A program made the position numbers and the translations under genes. This document shows, one piece after another, positions 1 through 6,067 of a stretch of 6,531 nt of DNA. A model generated the notes under the pieces. It saw only the letters and a program-made list of their open reading frames with translations, had not been told where the DNA came from and ran no database searches. Origin of the DNA: Rikenellaceae bacterium (GTDB taxonomy: Bacteria; Bacteroidota; Bacteroidia; Bacteroidales; UBA932); contig DOVA01000244.1 of the NCBI GenBank assembly GCA_003520315.1, positions 1-6,531 of the forward strand, in the 5' to 3' direction. How positions within the stretch are numbered: the first letter of the stretch is position 1; every line of letters begins with the position of its first letter.

Positions 1-148
1 TGGCAAAGGTCCCAATTCGAGTGGTGTTGTCTCTTACAATGTGAATAAGGTACCATCAATTTTTTTGATTTCTAAAGATGGGTCTATTGTTGCAAAGGAT
101 ATTTTCGGGGAAGAACTTGAACAAAAAGTGTCGAGTTTGCTGAGATAA
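1..148 (+). CDS. C-terminal fragment of a thioredoxin-like (TlpA/AhpC-type) protein
   Basis: Only the last 48 codons are present, read from base 2 to a TAA at 146-148; the gene begins outside the window. The fragment has the pattern of the last strands and helix of a thioredoxin fold: a Val-Pro-Ser that would be the cis-proline loop, then a hydrophobic strand (IFLI), a short turn with Asp-Gly, another strand (SIVAK), and a final amphipathic helix ending in SLLR. In Bacteroidetes this ending is typical of TlpA-like thiol-disulfide oxidoreductases of the cell envelope. The CXXC active site is upstream and unseen, so redox activity cannot be judged. It converges on tsaB with 4 bases between the two stop codons. 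The fold is fairly sure, the exact subfamily is not. Confidence 0.75.
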   Translation, partial: GKGPNSSGVVSYNVNKVPSIFLISKDGSIVAKDIFGEELEQKVSSLLR

Positions 149-152
149 TCCT

Positions 153-848
153 TTAAAACAATCGTTTTTTTTGCACTCCTGCCACAAAATCTTTCAGATA
201 GTAAGGTTCAAAGTATGCAACATCTTCAAATTTTCCCTCATAGAATTTTTTGAGTGCAGGTAAGATCATTCCAGAAGCATCTGTCTTACTTTCAATAAAT
301 ACTGCATTTGGATGAGTTATTATACTTTTACATTTTAATGCTCCATCTCCGGTAAATACTACAATCCCGCTTTGAAGCTCATTCAGAAAACTTCCCTCAT
401 TAATAATCATAGCTTCAGTTTGCGAAACAGCTTCACACTTCATGTTAAATATTGAAGTATAAACCTCCATTCTTCTCGCATCAATCATCGGTACTATTAA
501 AGTATTTTCAGGATAATCAACAATCTTTGCAGCCACAAGGCGAACAATAGGTTCAAGAGAGTTTATAGCTATCAAAGGTATATCTGTTCCATAACAAATT
601 CCCTTAGCTATGGAGGCGCCAACTCTTAATCCTGTATAAGAACCCGGACCCTCACTTACAGCGATGGCATCACAGTCGGTTGTTGAAAGAGAATACTCTT
701 CAAGAATATCCTTAATCAAGGGAGCAATTATCCTTGCATGAGATTTTGGTTCATTGCTAGAGTGGGAACACAATAGAAATTCTCCTCTTGTCAGAGCAAC
801 CGAGCAGATATCAGTACTTGTCTCAATAAGCAAAAGCAAAGGACTCAT
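153..848 (-). CDS. tsaB: TsaB, partner subunit for tRNA t6A37 threonylcarbamoyl transfer
   Basis: TsaB (YeaZ) is the non-catalytic ASKHA-fold partner of TsaD. With TsaE it forms the cytoplasmic complex that moves threonylcarbamoyl from TC-AMP to A37 of ANN-decoding tRNAs. The 231-residue length is usual for the family. The N-terminus runs straight into the family's first strand with an IETST motif (residues 8-12), which fixes the start. The hallmark SEGPGSYTGLRVG stretch lies at about 65-77. No metal-binding HxExH motif of TsaD is present, as expected. It is the last gene of the minus-strand array, starting 3 bases after the stop of the adaptor gene, so it is probably co-transcribed with it. 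Nothing ties t6A modification to peptide export, and the linkage is probably positional. No damage is seen. Confidence 0.95.
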   Translation of the reverse strand: MSPLLLLIETSTDICSVALTRGEFLLCSHSSNEPKSHARIIAPLIKDILEEYSLSTTDCDAIAVSEGPGSYTGLRVGASIAKGICYGTDIPLIAINSLEPIVRLVAAKIVDYPENTLIVPMIDARRMEVYTSIFNMKCEAVSQTEAMIINEGSFLNELQSGIVVFTGDGALKCKSIITHPNAVFIESKTDASGMILPALKKFYEGKFEDVAYFEPYYLKDFVAGVQKKRLF

Positions 849-851
849 AAT

Positions 852-2123
852 TTAGCTGACGGATTTACTTTTTTCTGATCCTTGTTTCTTCTTATTTGGG
901 TCTTCTATAGTCACTTTTATGCCGCTTTTAAAGGTCTTGCTAATTCCGGAAAAAGGTCCAGTAACAACCATCTCTCCTTCTTCAAGTCCAGTCACAACTT
1001 CAATATTGTTAAGGTCTTGGATGCCCGTTGTAATTCTTCTCACTTGAAGTGTGTCATTTTTAACAATAAAAACATTTTCGACAGATTCATTGACGCTTAA
1101 GCTTTTCTTAAGAGAATCTGAAAGAAGATCAGTCCTTGTTGTAATAGACTGTAAAGGAATTGTCAGTACATTATGTTTGGTAGCTGTCTCAATTGAAACA
1201 GAAGCAGACATTCCTGGTCTGAAAGGATTTTTCCCGTCAACCATAAGATCTGAATATGATTCAGGTAAAATCAACACTTTAACCTCAAAATTTGTGACTT
1301 GGTCGACTGCTGAGCCAATATTTTTTGCCGAATTTGCTATTTGTGTCACAATACCTGTAAACTTTCTGTTTGGATAAGCATCCACTTCTATCTTGGCAGT
1401 ATCTCTATCCTTTATTCTGATAATATCATTTTCATTGACATCAACCAAAACTTCCATTTCATTGAAATTAGCTATTCTGAGCATTTCTGTGCCGGCCATT
1501 TGGCTTGTGCCTACAACTCTTTCACCTTTTTCTACGCTAAGTTTTGAAATAATGCCGTCCATAGGAGCATAAATACTGGTCTTGTAAAGATTTTCATTTG
1601 CCTCTTTAAGTGCTGCGTCATAGCTGTTAACATTAAACCGGGCTCCTTTTATTTGTTCCTTGGCTATTTCGTACTGGTAAAGAGCATCTTCATATTCTTT
1701 TTCTGAAATGGCTTTCTGTTCATATAGCTTTTTGTTTCTTATATAATTTGCCTCAATCTGACCGAATTGGGCAAGTTGCTGATCGAGCTGGGCTTTGGCA
1801 GCATTTAATGAAGCTTCTGCCCTCTCTTTCATGGAAATGTAAACGTCCTGTTTAATTTTAATAATAAGGTCTCCCCTTTTAACTTTATCTCCTTCTTTAA
1901 CATTTAACTCAATGATTTCACCTGAAACGTCAGGGCTTATCTTTACCTCTGTTACCGGTTGAATCTTTCCGTTTGCGGGAATAACTTCAGTTATAGTGTT
2001 AAGCTTAACCTTCTCGGCTGTAACTGTAACACTTTCCTTTTTACCGGCCATTCCGACAACGATCAGAATCAGAATGATTAAAGCAGCAATTATAAGAATC
2101 CGGTTTTGTTTGTTTTTTTTCAT
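852..2123 (-). CDS. MacA/HlyD-type periplasmic adaptor (membrane fusion protein)
   Basis: This 423-residue protein should sit in the periplasm anchored by one N-terminal helix (about 9-26, a run of Ile/Leu/Val after a Lys-rich start) and bridge an inner-membrane pump to a TolC channel. Domains in order: the first half of the lipoyl-like domain (about 45-92, with GKIQP and a GDKVKRGD turn), an alpha-helical hairpin rich in Ala, Gln and Glu (about 95-182), the second half-lipoyl (about 184-218, with APMDG), a beta-barrel (about 220-315), and a membrane-proximal domain ending in an EEGEMVVTG strand (about 381-389). The tail is Lys/Ser-rich. This layout resembles MacA or RND-type adaptors more than CvaA. 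It starts 14 bases after the TolC gene and no MacB-like ABC permease follows, so in this locus its inner-membrane partner is most simply the C39 transporter (inference). The start lacks a Shine-Dalgarno, as is common in Bacteroidetes. Confidence 0.9.
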   Translation of the reverse strand: MKKNKQNRILIIAALIILILIVVGMAGKKESVTVTAEKVKLNTITEVIPANGKIQPVTEVKISPDVSGEIIELNVKEGDKVKRGDLIIKIKQDVYISMKERAEASLNAAKAQLDQQLAQFGQIEANYIRNKKLYEQKAISEKEYEDALYQYEIAKEQIKGARFNVNSYDAALKEANENLYKTSIYAPMDGIISKLSVEKGERVVGTSQMAGTEMLRIANFNEMEVLVDVNENDIIRIKDRDTAKIEVDAYPNRKFTGIVTQIANSAKNIGSAVDQVTNFEVKVLILPESYSDLMVDGKNPFRPGMSASVSIETATKHNVLTIPLQSITTRTDLLSDSLKKSLSVNESVENVFIVKNDTLQVRRITTGIQDLNNIEVVTGLEEGEMVVTGPFSGISKTFKSGIKVTIEDPNKKKQGSEKSKSVS

Positions 2124-2137
2124 TAGAATAGAATGTT

Positions 2138-3457
2138 TTAAAGAGTAATAGGAATGCCTTTGTAATAATCGAGAACTTTAAGCTGGAAAACAAACTGATA
2201 TTTTGCCTGTAAAAGATCTGACATAGCCTTGAAAAGATTAGTCTTGGCAACTGTGTAGTCAGTTGCATTCAGCACACCTATCTCAAACTTTTGCTGGACA
2301 TATCTGAAAGATTCTTCCATAGATTTGACATTTTCAATGGAGGCTTTGTATTTTTCAAAATAAGCAATTGCATCATTATTGGCTTGTTGAATCTCCTTAA
2401 AGAGAGTTTGTTCCGCAGTTTTAAGATCAATTTCTGCGCTCTTGACATTCAGATGAGCATTTCGTATGACAGTATTTGTCTGCCAGTTGTTGAAAATAGG
2501 AATTCTAAGTCCGAAAGAGATAGAAGGATTGCGATTTTCATTGAACTGATCCATCATGGTCTCCTCTCTCTGATCACTGTAGTAAGTACCATAGCCGGCT
2601 GAGAAAGAAACAGAAGGATAACTTGCACCCTTGGCTACCGATAGTTGCAGTTTTGAATTTTTCTGATTTAAAAGAGCACTTTGTATTTCAGGTAAATCTC
2701 TGGATAATTCATACAAAGAATCAACAGATTCCCCATCGAACTCCGAAATCATCACACCCAAATCCGGAGTCAGAATATCAAAATGTGTGTCGTATGACAA
2801 GTCGAGAAGTTGTCTGAGGGTGAGTAAAGCAGAATTAACCTGATTTTTTGCTGAGACAACCTGTACTCTTTCAGTCGCCAATTGAGACTGTATCTCGAGA
2901 AGAGAGCTATATGCAACACTTCCGGCATCAACCAGTTTCTCAGTACGTTTAACCTGTTCTTCTACGCTAGCAAGACTTTGATCAGCTGATTTAAGAATTT
3001 CCTTTGCAAGCATTACCTCAAGATAATTTTTGGAGATTTGCAATGCAAGCTGATTCTTGGTTCTTTTAACCTCCAACTCTGAAATTTGCAACAGAACCTC
3101 CTTGCTTTTTAGATTATTGGTTTTCTGTAAACCTTCAAACAGAGTTAACGATGCATTAAGAGAAGCACTCATACTTTGGGATAGTTTATTCTCAACAATC
3201 TGCAAATCTTGCATATTTACAGAACGTCCCCAGTTCATGCTGTGAGAAACAGAGGCATTCATAGATGGAAGATAGTCCATTTTTGACTGGAAAACATTAT
3301 TATTGCTCTGGTTGACAGATATCTCTTTTTGTTTAACCATAAGATTATTGTCCCATGCATATTTTATGCACTCTACCAAACTCCAACTCTTTTGTGCCGG
3401 GAGTTGAATCGGGACGTAAAGAAGAAATAAAACCGGGAGTATGTTAGTGATTTTCAT
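2138..3457 (-). CDS. TolC-family outer-membrane channel protein
   Basis: Outer-membrane efflux protein of 439 residues. A signal peptide is visible (about 1-21: Lys2, a hydrophobic core, then LPA before Gln22). The mature protein opens with the typical WSLVECIKYAWDNN stretch (25-38) and has two similar halves rich in coiled-coil-forming Gln, Lys, Glu and Ser, the pattern of a TolC trimer whose helices form the periplasmic tunnel. The first half has a LPSMNASVS strand and the second a matching YPSVSFSAGYG strand, as expected for the internal repeat. The C-terminal part has the familiar GVLNATDYTVAKTNL stretch. It follows peptide B by 65 bases and precedes the adaptor by 14, so it should serve as the exit duct of the same system, although TolC proteins often serve several pumps. 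A possible promoter lies just upstream. Confidence 0.93.
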   Translation of the reverse strand: MKITNILPVLFLLYVPIQLPAQKSWSLVECIKYAWDNNLMVKQKEISVNQSNNNVFQSKMDYLPSMNASVSHSMNWGRSVNMQDLQIVENKLSQSMSASLNASLTLFEGLQKTNNLKSKEVLLQISELEVKRTKNQLALQISKNYLEVMLAKEILKSADQSLASVEEQVKRTEKLVDAGSVAYSSLLEIQSQLATERVQVVSAKNQVNSALLTLRQLLDLSYDTHFDILTPDLGVMISEFDGESVDSLYELSRDLPEIQSALLNQKNSKLQLSVAKGASYPSVSFSAGYGTYYSDQREETMMDQFNENRNPSISFGLRIPIFNNWQTNTVIRNAHLNVKSAEIDLKTAEQTLFKEIQQANNDAIAYFEKYKASIENVKSMEESFRYVQQKFEIGVLNATDYTVAKTNLFKAMSDLLQAKYQFVFQLKVLDYYKGIPITL

Positions 3458-3461
3458 ATGA

Positions 3462-3488
3462 CAAATATATTACTTTTTACTTAACAAA
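3462..3488 (-). promoter_or_regulatory. candidate Bacteroidetes-type promoter upstream of the TolC gene
   Basis: On the minus strand TATATTTG (complement of 3462-3469) is an exact match to the -7 box TAnnTTTG. A TTTG (complement of 3485-3488) lies 15 bases upstream, closer than the usual spacing of about 19-21 to the -33 TTG, so only one half of the promoter is convincing. The box ends 4 bases before the ATG, so transcription from it would start at or near the start codon and give a leaderless or nearly leaderless mRNA. If real, it would let the TolC, adaptor and tsaB genes be expressed without the peptide and transporter genes. Confidence 0.35.
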
Positions 3489-3522
3489 CACCCGGTCAAT
3501 GATTTTTAAATTATTTTTTTTG

Positions 3523-3744
3523 TCACTGGTACAATAATACAGGATTAGATCTCATTGAGTAAATATTGTTACTTATTACTTTAAAAAGCTTCCAAAGCTT
3601 TTTCGCCCCGTATCCTACACCCATACCGACATACTCGGCCATGTCGTATTTCCATCCTTCACCTGCACCTCCAATGATGCCGAGGCTCTCCTGATAAGAG
3701 ATCATAACAAGTTCGCCTCTGTCAAACAACGTATTGGTTTTCAT
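3523..3744 (-). CDS. peptide B: double-glycine leader precursor, bacteriocin- or microcin-like
   Basis: A 73-residue precursor. The leader (1-26) carries GEL at 10-12, Ile15, Glu19, Leu21, Ile23 and ends in Gly25-Gly26, which is how a C39 peptidase substrate looks. The predicted core (27-73, 47 residues, net charge about +3, no Cys) starts AGEGWKY, has four glycines at alternating positions (40, 42, 44, 46) that give two overlapping GxxxG motifs, then a cationic aromatic helix KKLWKLFK (48-55) and an 18-residue polar/aliphatic tail. The start is the ATG at 3744-3742, which shares its A with the stop of peptide A and has a GGGAGG ribosome site 7 bases ahead. An ATG 5 codons earlier overlaps that site and would add a non-leader-like MGGCV. 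The C39 transporter upstream and the TolC and adaptor genes downstream supply the export path. Function (toxin, signal or other) is inference; I do not recognise the core. Confidence 0.78.
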   Translation of the reverse strand: MKTNTLFDRGELVMISYQESLGIIGGAGEGWKYDMAEYVGMGVGYGAKKLWKLFKVISNNIYSMRSNPVLLYQ

Positions 3745-3932
3745 CACGCAGCCTCCCATCCGGCAACAAATCCTCGGCGGAAACGCGGCCAGTATTTCTC
3801 CAACTCCTCTGCCAAAGCAGCAGCCTTTTCAAGCAGATTTAACAATTCTCTGAATGTAAGTCCGCCCTGAACCTGCATTCCTTCACTGTCCAGAGCTTCA
3901 ACTTCCCATTCTCTTTCAACTAACTCTTTCAT
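3744..3932 (-). CDS. peptide A: second double-glycine precursor with helical core
   Basis: A 62-residue precursor, the first peptide gene after the transporter. The acidic leader (1-24) has Glu17, Met19 and Val21 before Gly23-Gly24. The core (25-62, 38 residues, net charge about 0, no Cys) looks strongly helical: an amphipathic Leu/Ala/Glu stretch (25-46), then YWPRFRR, then GFVAGWEAA, which contains a GxxxG motif at 54-58. Together with peptide B this fits the class IIb plan of two unlike peptides that pack through GxxxG motifs, but the core matches no family I can name. The start has no Shine-Dalgarno. Its stop overlaps the start of peptide B, which suggests coupled, similar-level synthesis. 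Its GC content (close to half by hand count) is above that of the transport genes. It could instead be a signal peptide or an accessory or immunity-like small protein, but the Gly-Gly leader argues for export. Confidence 0.7.
   Translation of the reverse strand: MKELVEREWEVEALDSEGMQVQGGLTFRELLNLLEKAAALAEELEKYWPRFRRGFVAGWEAA
3752..3757 (-). promoter_or_regulatory. ribosome-binding site that fixes the start of peptide B
   Basis: The minus strand reads GGGAGG here, inside the last codons of peptide A, followed by 7 bases and the ATG at 3744-3742. Strong Shine-Dalgarno sites are unusual in Bacteroidetes. With the TGATG overlap it selects the shorter 73-residue reading of peptide B. Confidence 0.6.
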
Positions 3933-3952
3933 AACAGATTATTTTTATATTT

Positions 3953-3996
3953 CTCGCAAAACGGTGTGCGAGTTTCACCAGGAGTGTGCACCCTCC
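3953..3996. repeat. GC-rich dyads between the transporter and peptide genes
   Basis: Two inverted repeats lie in the 69-base spacer. CTCGCA (3953-3958) pairs perfectly with TGCGAG (3967-3972) across an 8-base loop. The 16 bases at 3981-3996 form a palindrome with one mismatched pair (GGAGTGTG against CACCCTCC). An alternative pairing GGTG (3963-3966) with CACC (3976-3979) would exclude the first hairpin. On the minus-strand transcript neither is followed by a U-run, so they are not ordinary terminators. They could be an mRNA processing or stability element ahead of the peptide genes, or an operator. Confidence 0.45.
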
Positions 3997-4001
3997 ATTT
4001 T

Positions 4002-6062
4002 TTATTTAATGTTTACATGTCTGTCAGCAATAGCAAGGTCTTCTTTCTGATGTGAGATAAGCAGGATAATGCAACCTCTTTCTCTTTGTCTGACTACTGA
4101 ATTTAATATTAAATTTTTAGATTCAGTATCGCACGAGGAAGTTGCCTCATCCAAAATCAATATTTTGGGTTCTCTGTAAAGAGCTCTTGCTACGGCTATT
4201 CTCTGCTGTTCACCTCTCGAGAGCCTTGAGCCATTCTCTCCAAGGAACGTATCAAGACCAAGTGGCAGTCTTTTAAGGAGGTCAAGAAGACCAAGTTCCC
4301 TGCATAATTGGAGAATAAGATCACAATCAGGTTCTGTTTCTCCCGGAGCGATGTTTTGACTGATAGTTCCTGAAAATAGTCCCGGATTTTGAGGAACAAT
4401 TGTTATTATATTTCTCCATAATTGAAGATTTATCTGATTTATATCTACACCGTCGGCAGCAATAGATCCTGATTCAGCATGTAACATTCTCATCAACAGC
4501 AACGCTACAGTACTTTTACCACTTCCGTTTTCCCCACAAAGAGCTGTAATTTGTCCAGATTTAAGACAAAGATTGAAATCTTGTAACACTTTGTCCCTTC
4601 CTGCATAGCCAAACACAATTTTCTCCATTTTAAGCTCCTCGATATTAAGTTCTACAGATAAACCTTCATTATAAGGTTCTCCGTCAAGATCCATAACTTC
4701 AAAAAGTCTTTCGGCAGCCGCCATTCCGTCTCTAATAGATGTGTTGAGAGCGATGAAACTGTTTAAGGGAGACGAGAATAATGCTGTGAGCGTATAAAAT
4801 AAAATTAATTCTCCAAGTGTAAGCTTGTCGGTAAGAATAAACAGCCCGCCCGCCCATAAGGTGGTAATTGAAAGCAACTTTGAGTTAAAGTCAGTTGATC
4901 CCGCAAATGAAATCCCCCATTTACCTGCTTTAACAATTGAACTGTTGAGAGTTATCAGTCTATCACGAATATCGGCAACAATTTCTTTTTCAATCCCAAA
5001 ACATTTTACAGTAAGAGAACTTCTGATGTTTTCAATTAAGGAGCTTTCGAATTTAGCACCATTTTCCATTATTGTTTTTCTTATGCTACGATTTATTATG
5101 TCATATATGATATAAAGCAAAATATAAAGAGGCAGGAACGCCAATAAAAACAAGGAAAGTTTCCATTGAACAGTTAAAAGAACAATAATTGAAAGAAGAA
5201 AAGTCAATATATTAATTGAAAAAGTCAAAACAGCTTCTGACAGCATATTTCCCACCTTAAAAGCGTCTTCAATCCGGGAAGTAATTTCACCAGTTTTTCT
5301 ACTATCGAAATATTGTTGCGGCAGCTCAAACAATTTTGTAACGAATGATGAAATCAGTTCATGGTTTGTGCCAACAGAGAGATTAAGCAAAATTTTGGAT
5401 CTATGCCAGTAAAGAAGGAATGATAAGATAGCAAAACAGATCATTGCTACTCCGATCAAAGTGATTTGATGCTGATTTCCTGATGGTATTACATCGTCAA
5501 TCAAATATTTTATAAAAAACGAAGTACTTAAAGAAATTAATATGAAAAGTATTGAAACTGTCAAAGCTTTAAGGTAATCTCTCTTTTTTGTCTTAAATAT
5601 TTTCCACAATCTCTGAAGAGGGTTGACTCCAACTCTGCCCTTTTTAAAATTATCGTCAGGTAAGGCAACTATTATGTGACCAGTCCATTCCTCGCACAAA
5701 TCTGCTATGTTTACTCTTTGTATTCGCCCTTTTGAAGGATCCATGATATGAGCAAACTTTTTGCCAATCCGGTAAAGGACAGCAAAATGAAGCAGACCAC
5801 TCTTTTTCTTCAAATGGAGAATAGCCGGTTTGGGTATTTTATACAGAGATGACAGCTTTCCTTTATATCCTTTTGCAGTTAAACCGATTTTTTTTGCAGC
5901 ATCTATAAGTCCGGCAATTGTACTTCCCTCTGAATTGGTACCACTATAGTTTCTCAATTTTGCAACGGGGAATCGTAACCCGTAGAAAGCTGCCACAGAA
6001 GCAAGTGAGGCAACGCCACAATCACTTAAATCTTGTTGTCTGATTTTTACTGAAAACTTCAT
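4002..6062 (-). CDS. peptidase-containing ABC transporter (C39 bacteriocin exporter, PCAT)
   Basis: This 686-residue inner-membrane protein should cut Gly-Gly leaders and export the cores with ATP. The N-terminal C39 peptidase (about 1-140) has the oxyanion Gln9 and catalytic Cys15 in QQDLSDCG, His92 in LLHFAVL and Asp108 in MDPS, so the protease looks active. The ABC exporter membrane domain follows (about 160-440), with hydrophobic segments near 165-187, 199-218, 281-299, 303-322, 397-411 and 418-437. The ATPase domain has Walker A GENGSGKST (510-518), Q-loop Gln558, signature LSRGEQQ (614-620; Arg and Glu where LSGGQ is usual), Walker B ILILDEATS (634-642) and H-loop His671. Length is normal for the family. 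The start has a strong AGGAGG 5 bases upstream. The two Gly-Gly precursors directly downstream are its likely substrates, and the TolC and adaptor genes beyond them its likely partners. Gram-negative colicin V exporter CvaB is the nearest well-known type. Confidence 0.95.
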   Translation of the reverse strand: MKFSVKIRQQDLSDCGVASLASVAAFYGLRFPVAKLRNYSGTNSEGSTIAGLIDAAKKIGLTAKGYKGKLSSLYKIPKPAILHLKKKSGLLHFAVLYRIGKKFAHIMDPSKGRIQRVNIADLCEEWTGHIIVALPDDNFKKGRVGVNPLQRLWKIFKTKKRDYLKALTVSILFILISLSTSFFIKYLIDDVIPSGNQHQITLIGVAMICFAILSFLLYWHRSKILLNLSVGTNHELISSFVTKLFELPQQYFDSRKTGEITSRIEDAFKVGNMLSEAVLTFSINILTFLLSIIVLLTVQWKLSLFLLAFLPLYILLYIIYDIINRSIRKTIMENGAKFESSLIENIRSSLTVKCFGIEKEIVADIRDRLITLNSSIVKAGKWGISFAGSTDFNSKLLSITTLWAGGLFILTDKLTLGELILFYTLTALFSSPLNSFIALNTSIRDGMAAAERLFEVMDLDGEPYNEGLSVELNIEELKMEKIVFGYAGRDKVLQDFNLCLKSGQITALCGENGSGKSTVALLLMRMLHAESGSIAADGVDINQINLQLWRNIITIVPQNPGLFSGTISQNIAPGETEPDCDLILQLCRELGLLDLLKRLPLGLDTFLGENGSRLSRGEQQRIAVARALYREPKILILDEATSSCDTESKNLILNSVVRQRERGCIILLISHQKEDLAIADRHVNIK

Positions 6063-6067
6063 TTTCT

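Noticed and set aside
155..172. AAAAC/GTTTT mini-hairpin followed by Ts, as a terminator for the TlpA-like gene
   Set aside because: The stem is 5 bp with only one G-C pair, and the sequence is also the last codons of tsaB; too weak to call.
882..1547. Plus-strand open frames opposite the adaptor gene
   Set aside because: They overlap each other, lack family-like composition and lie opposite a gene with clear domain structure; shadows of the real frame.
3745..3759. Five-codon N-terminal extension (MGGCV) of peptide B from an earlier ATG
   Set aside because: The ATG overlaps the GGGAGG ribosome site and would add a Gly-Gly-Cys before a leader that is already complete; the ATG at 3744-3742 has proper spacing and the TGATG overlap.
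4140..4230. Loss of ATPase function because the signature reads LSRGEQQ instead of LSGGQ
   Set aside because: Walker A, Walker B, Q-loop and H-loop are intact, and variants at these signature positions occur in working ABC exporters.
4196..4399. 67-codon minus-strand frame inside the ATPase domain of the transporter
   Set aside because: It is an alternative frame of the region encoding the signature and Q-loop and shows no motif of its own.
4825..5115. 96-codon plus-strand frame opposite the transporter membrane domain, considered as an immunity gene
   Set aside because: Its hydrophobic look follows from the complementary membrane-helix codons; it is antisense to a conserved ABC domain and has no independent support.
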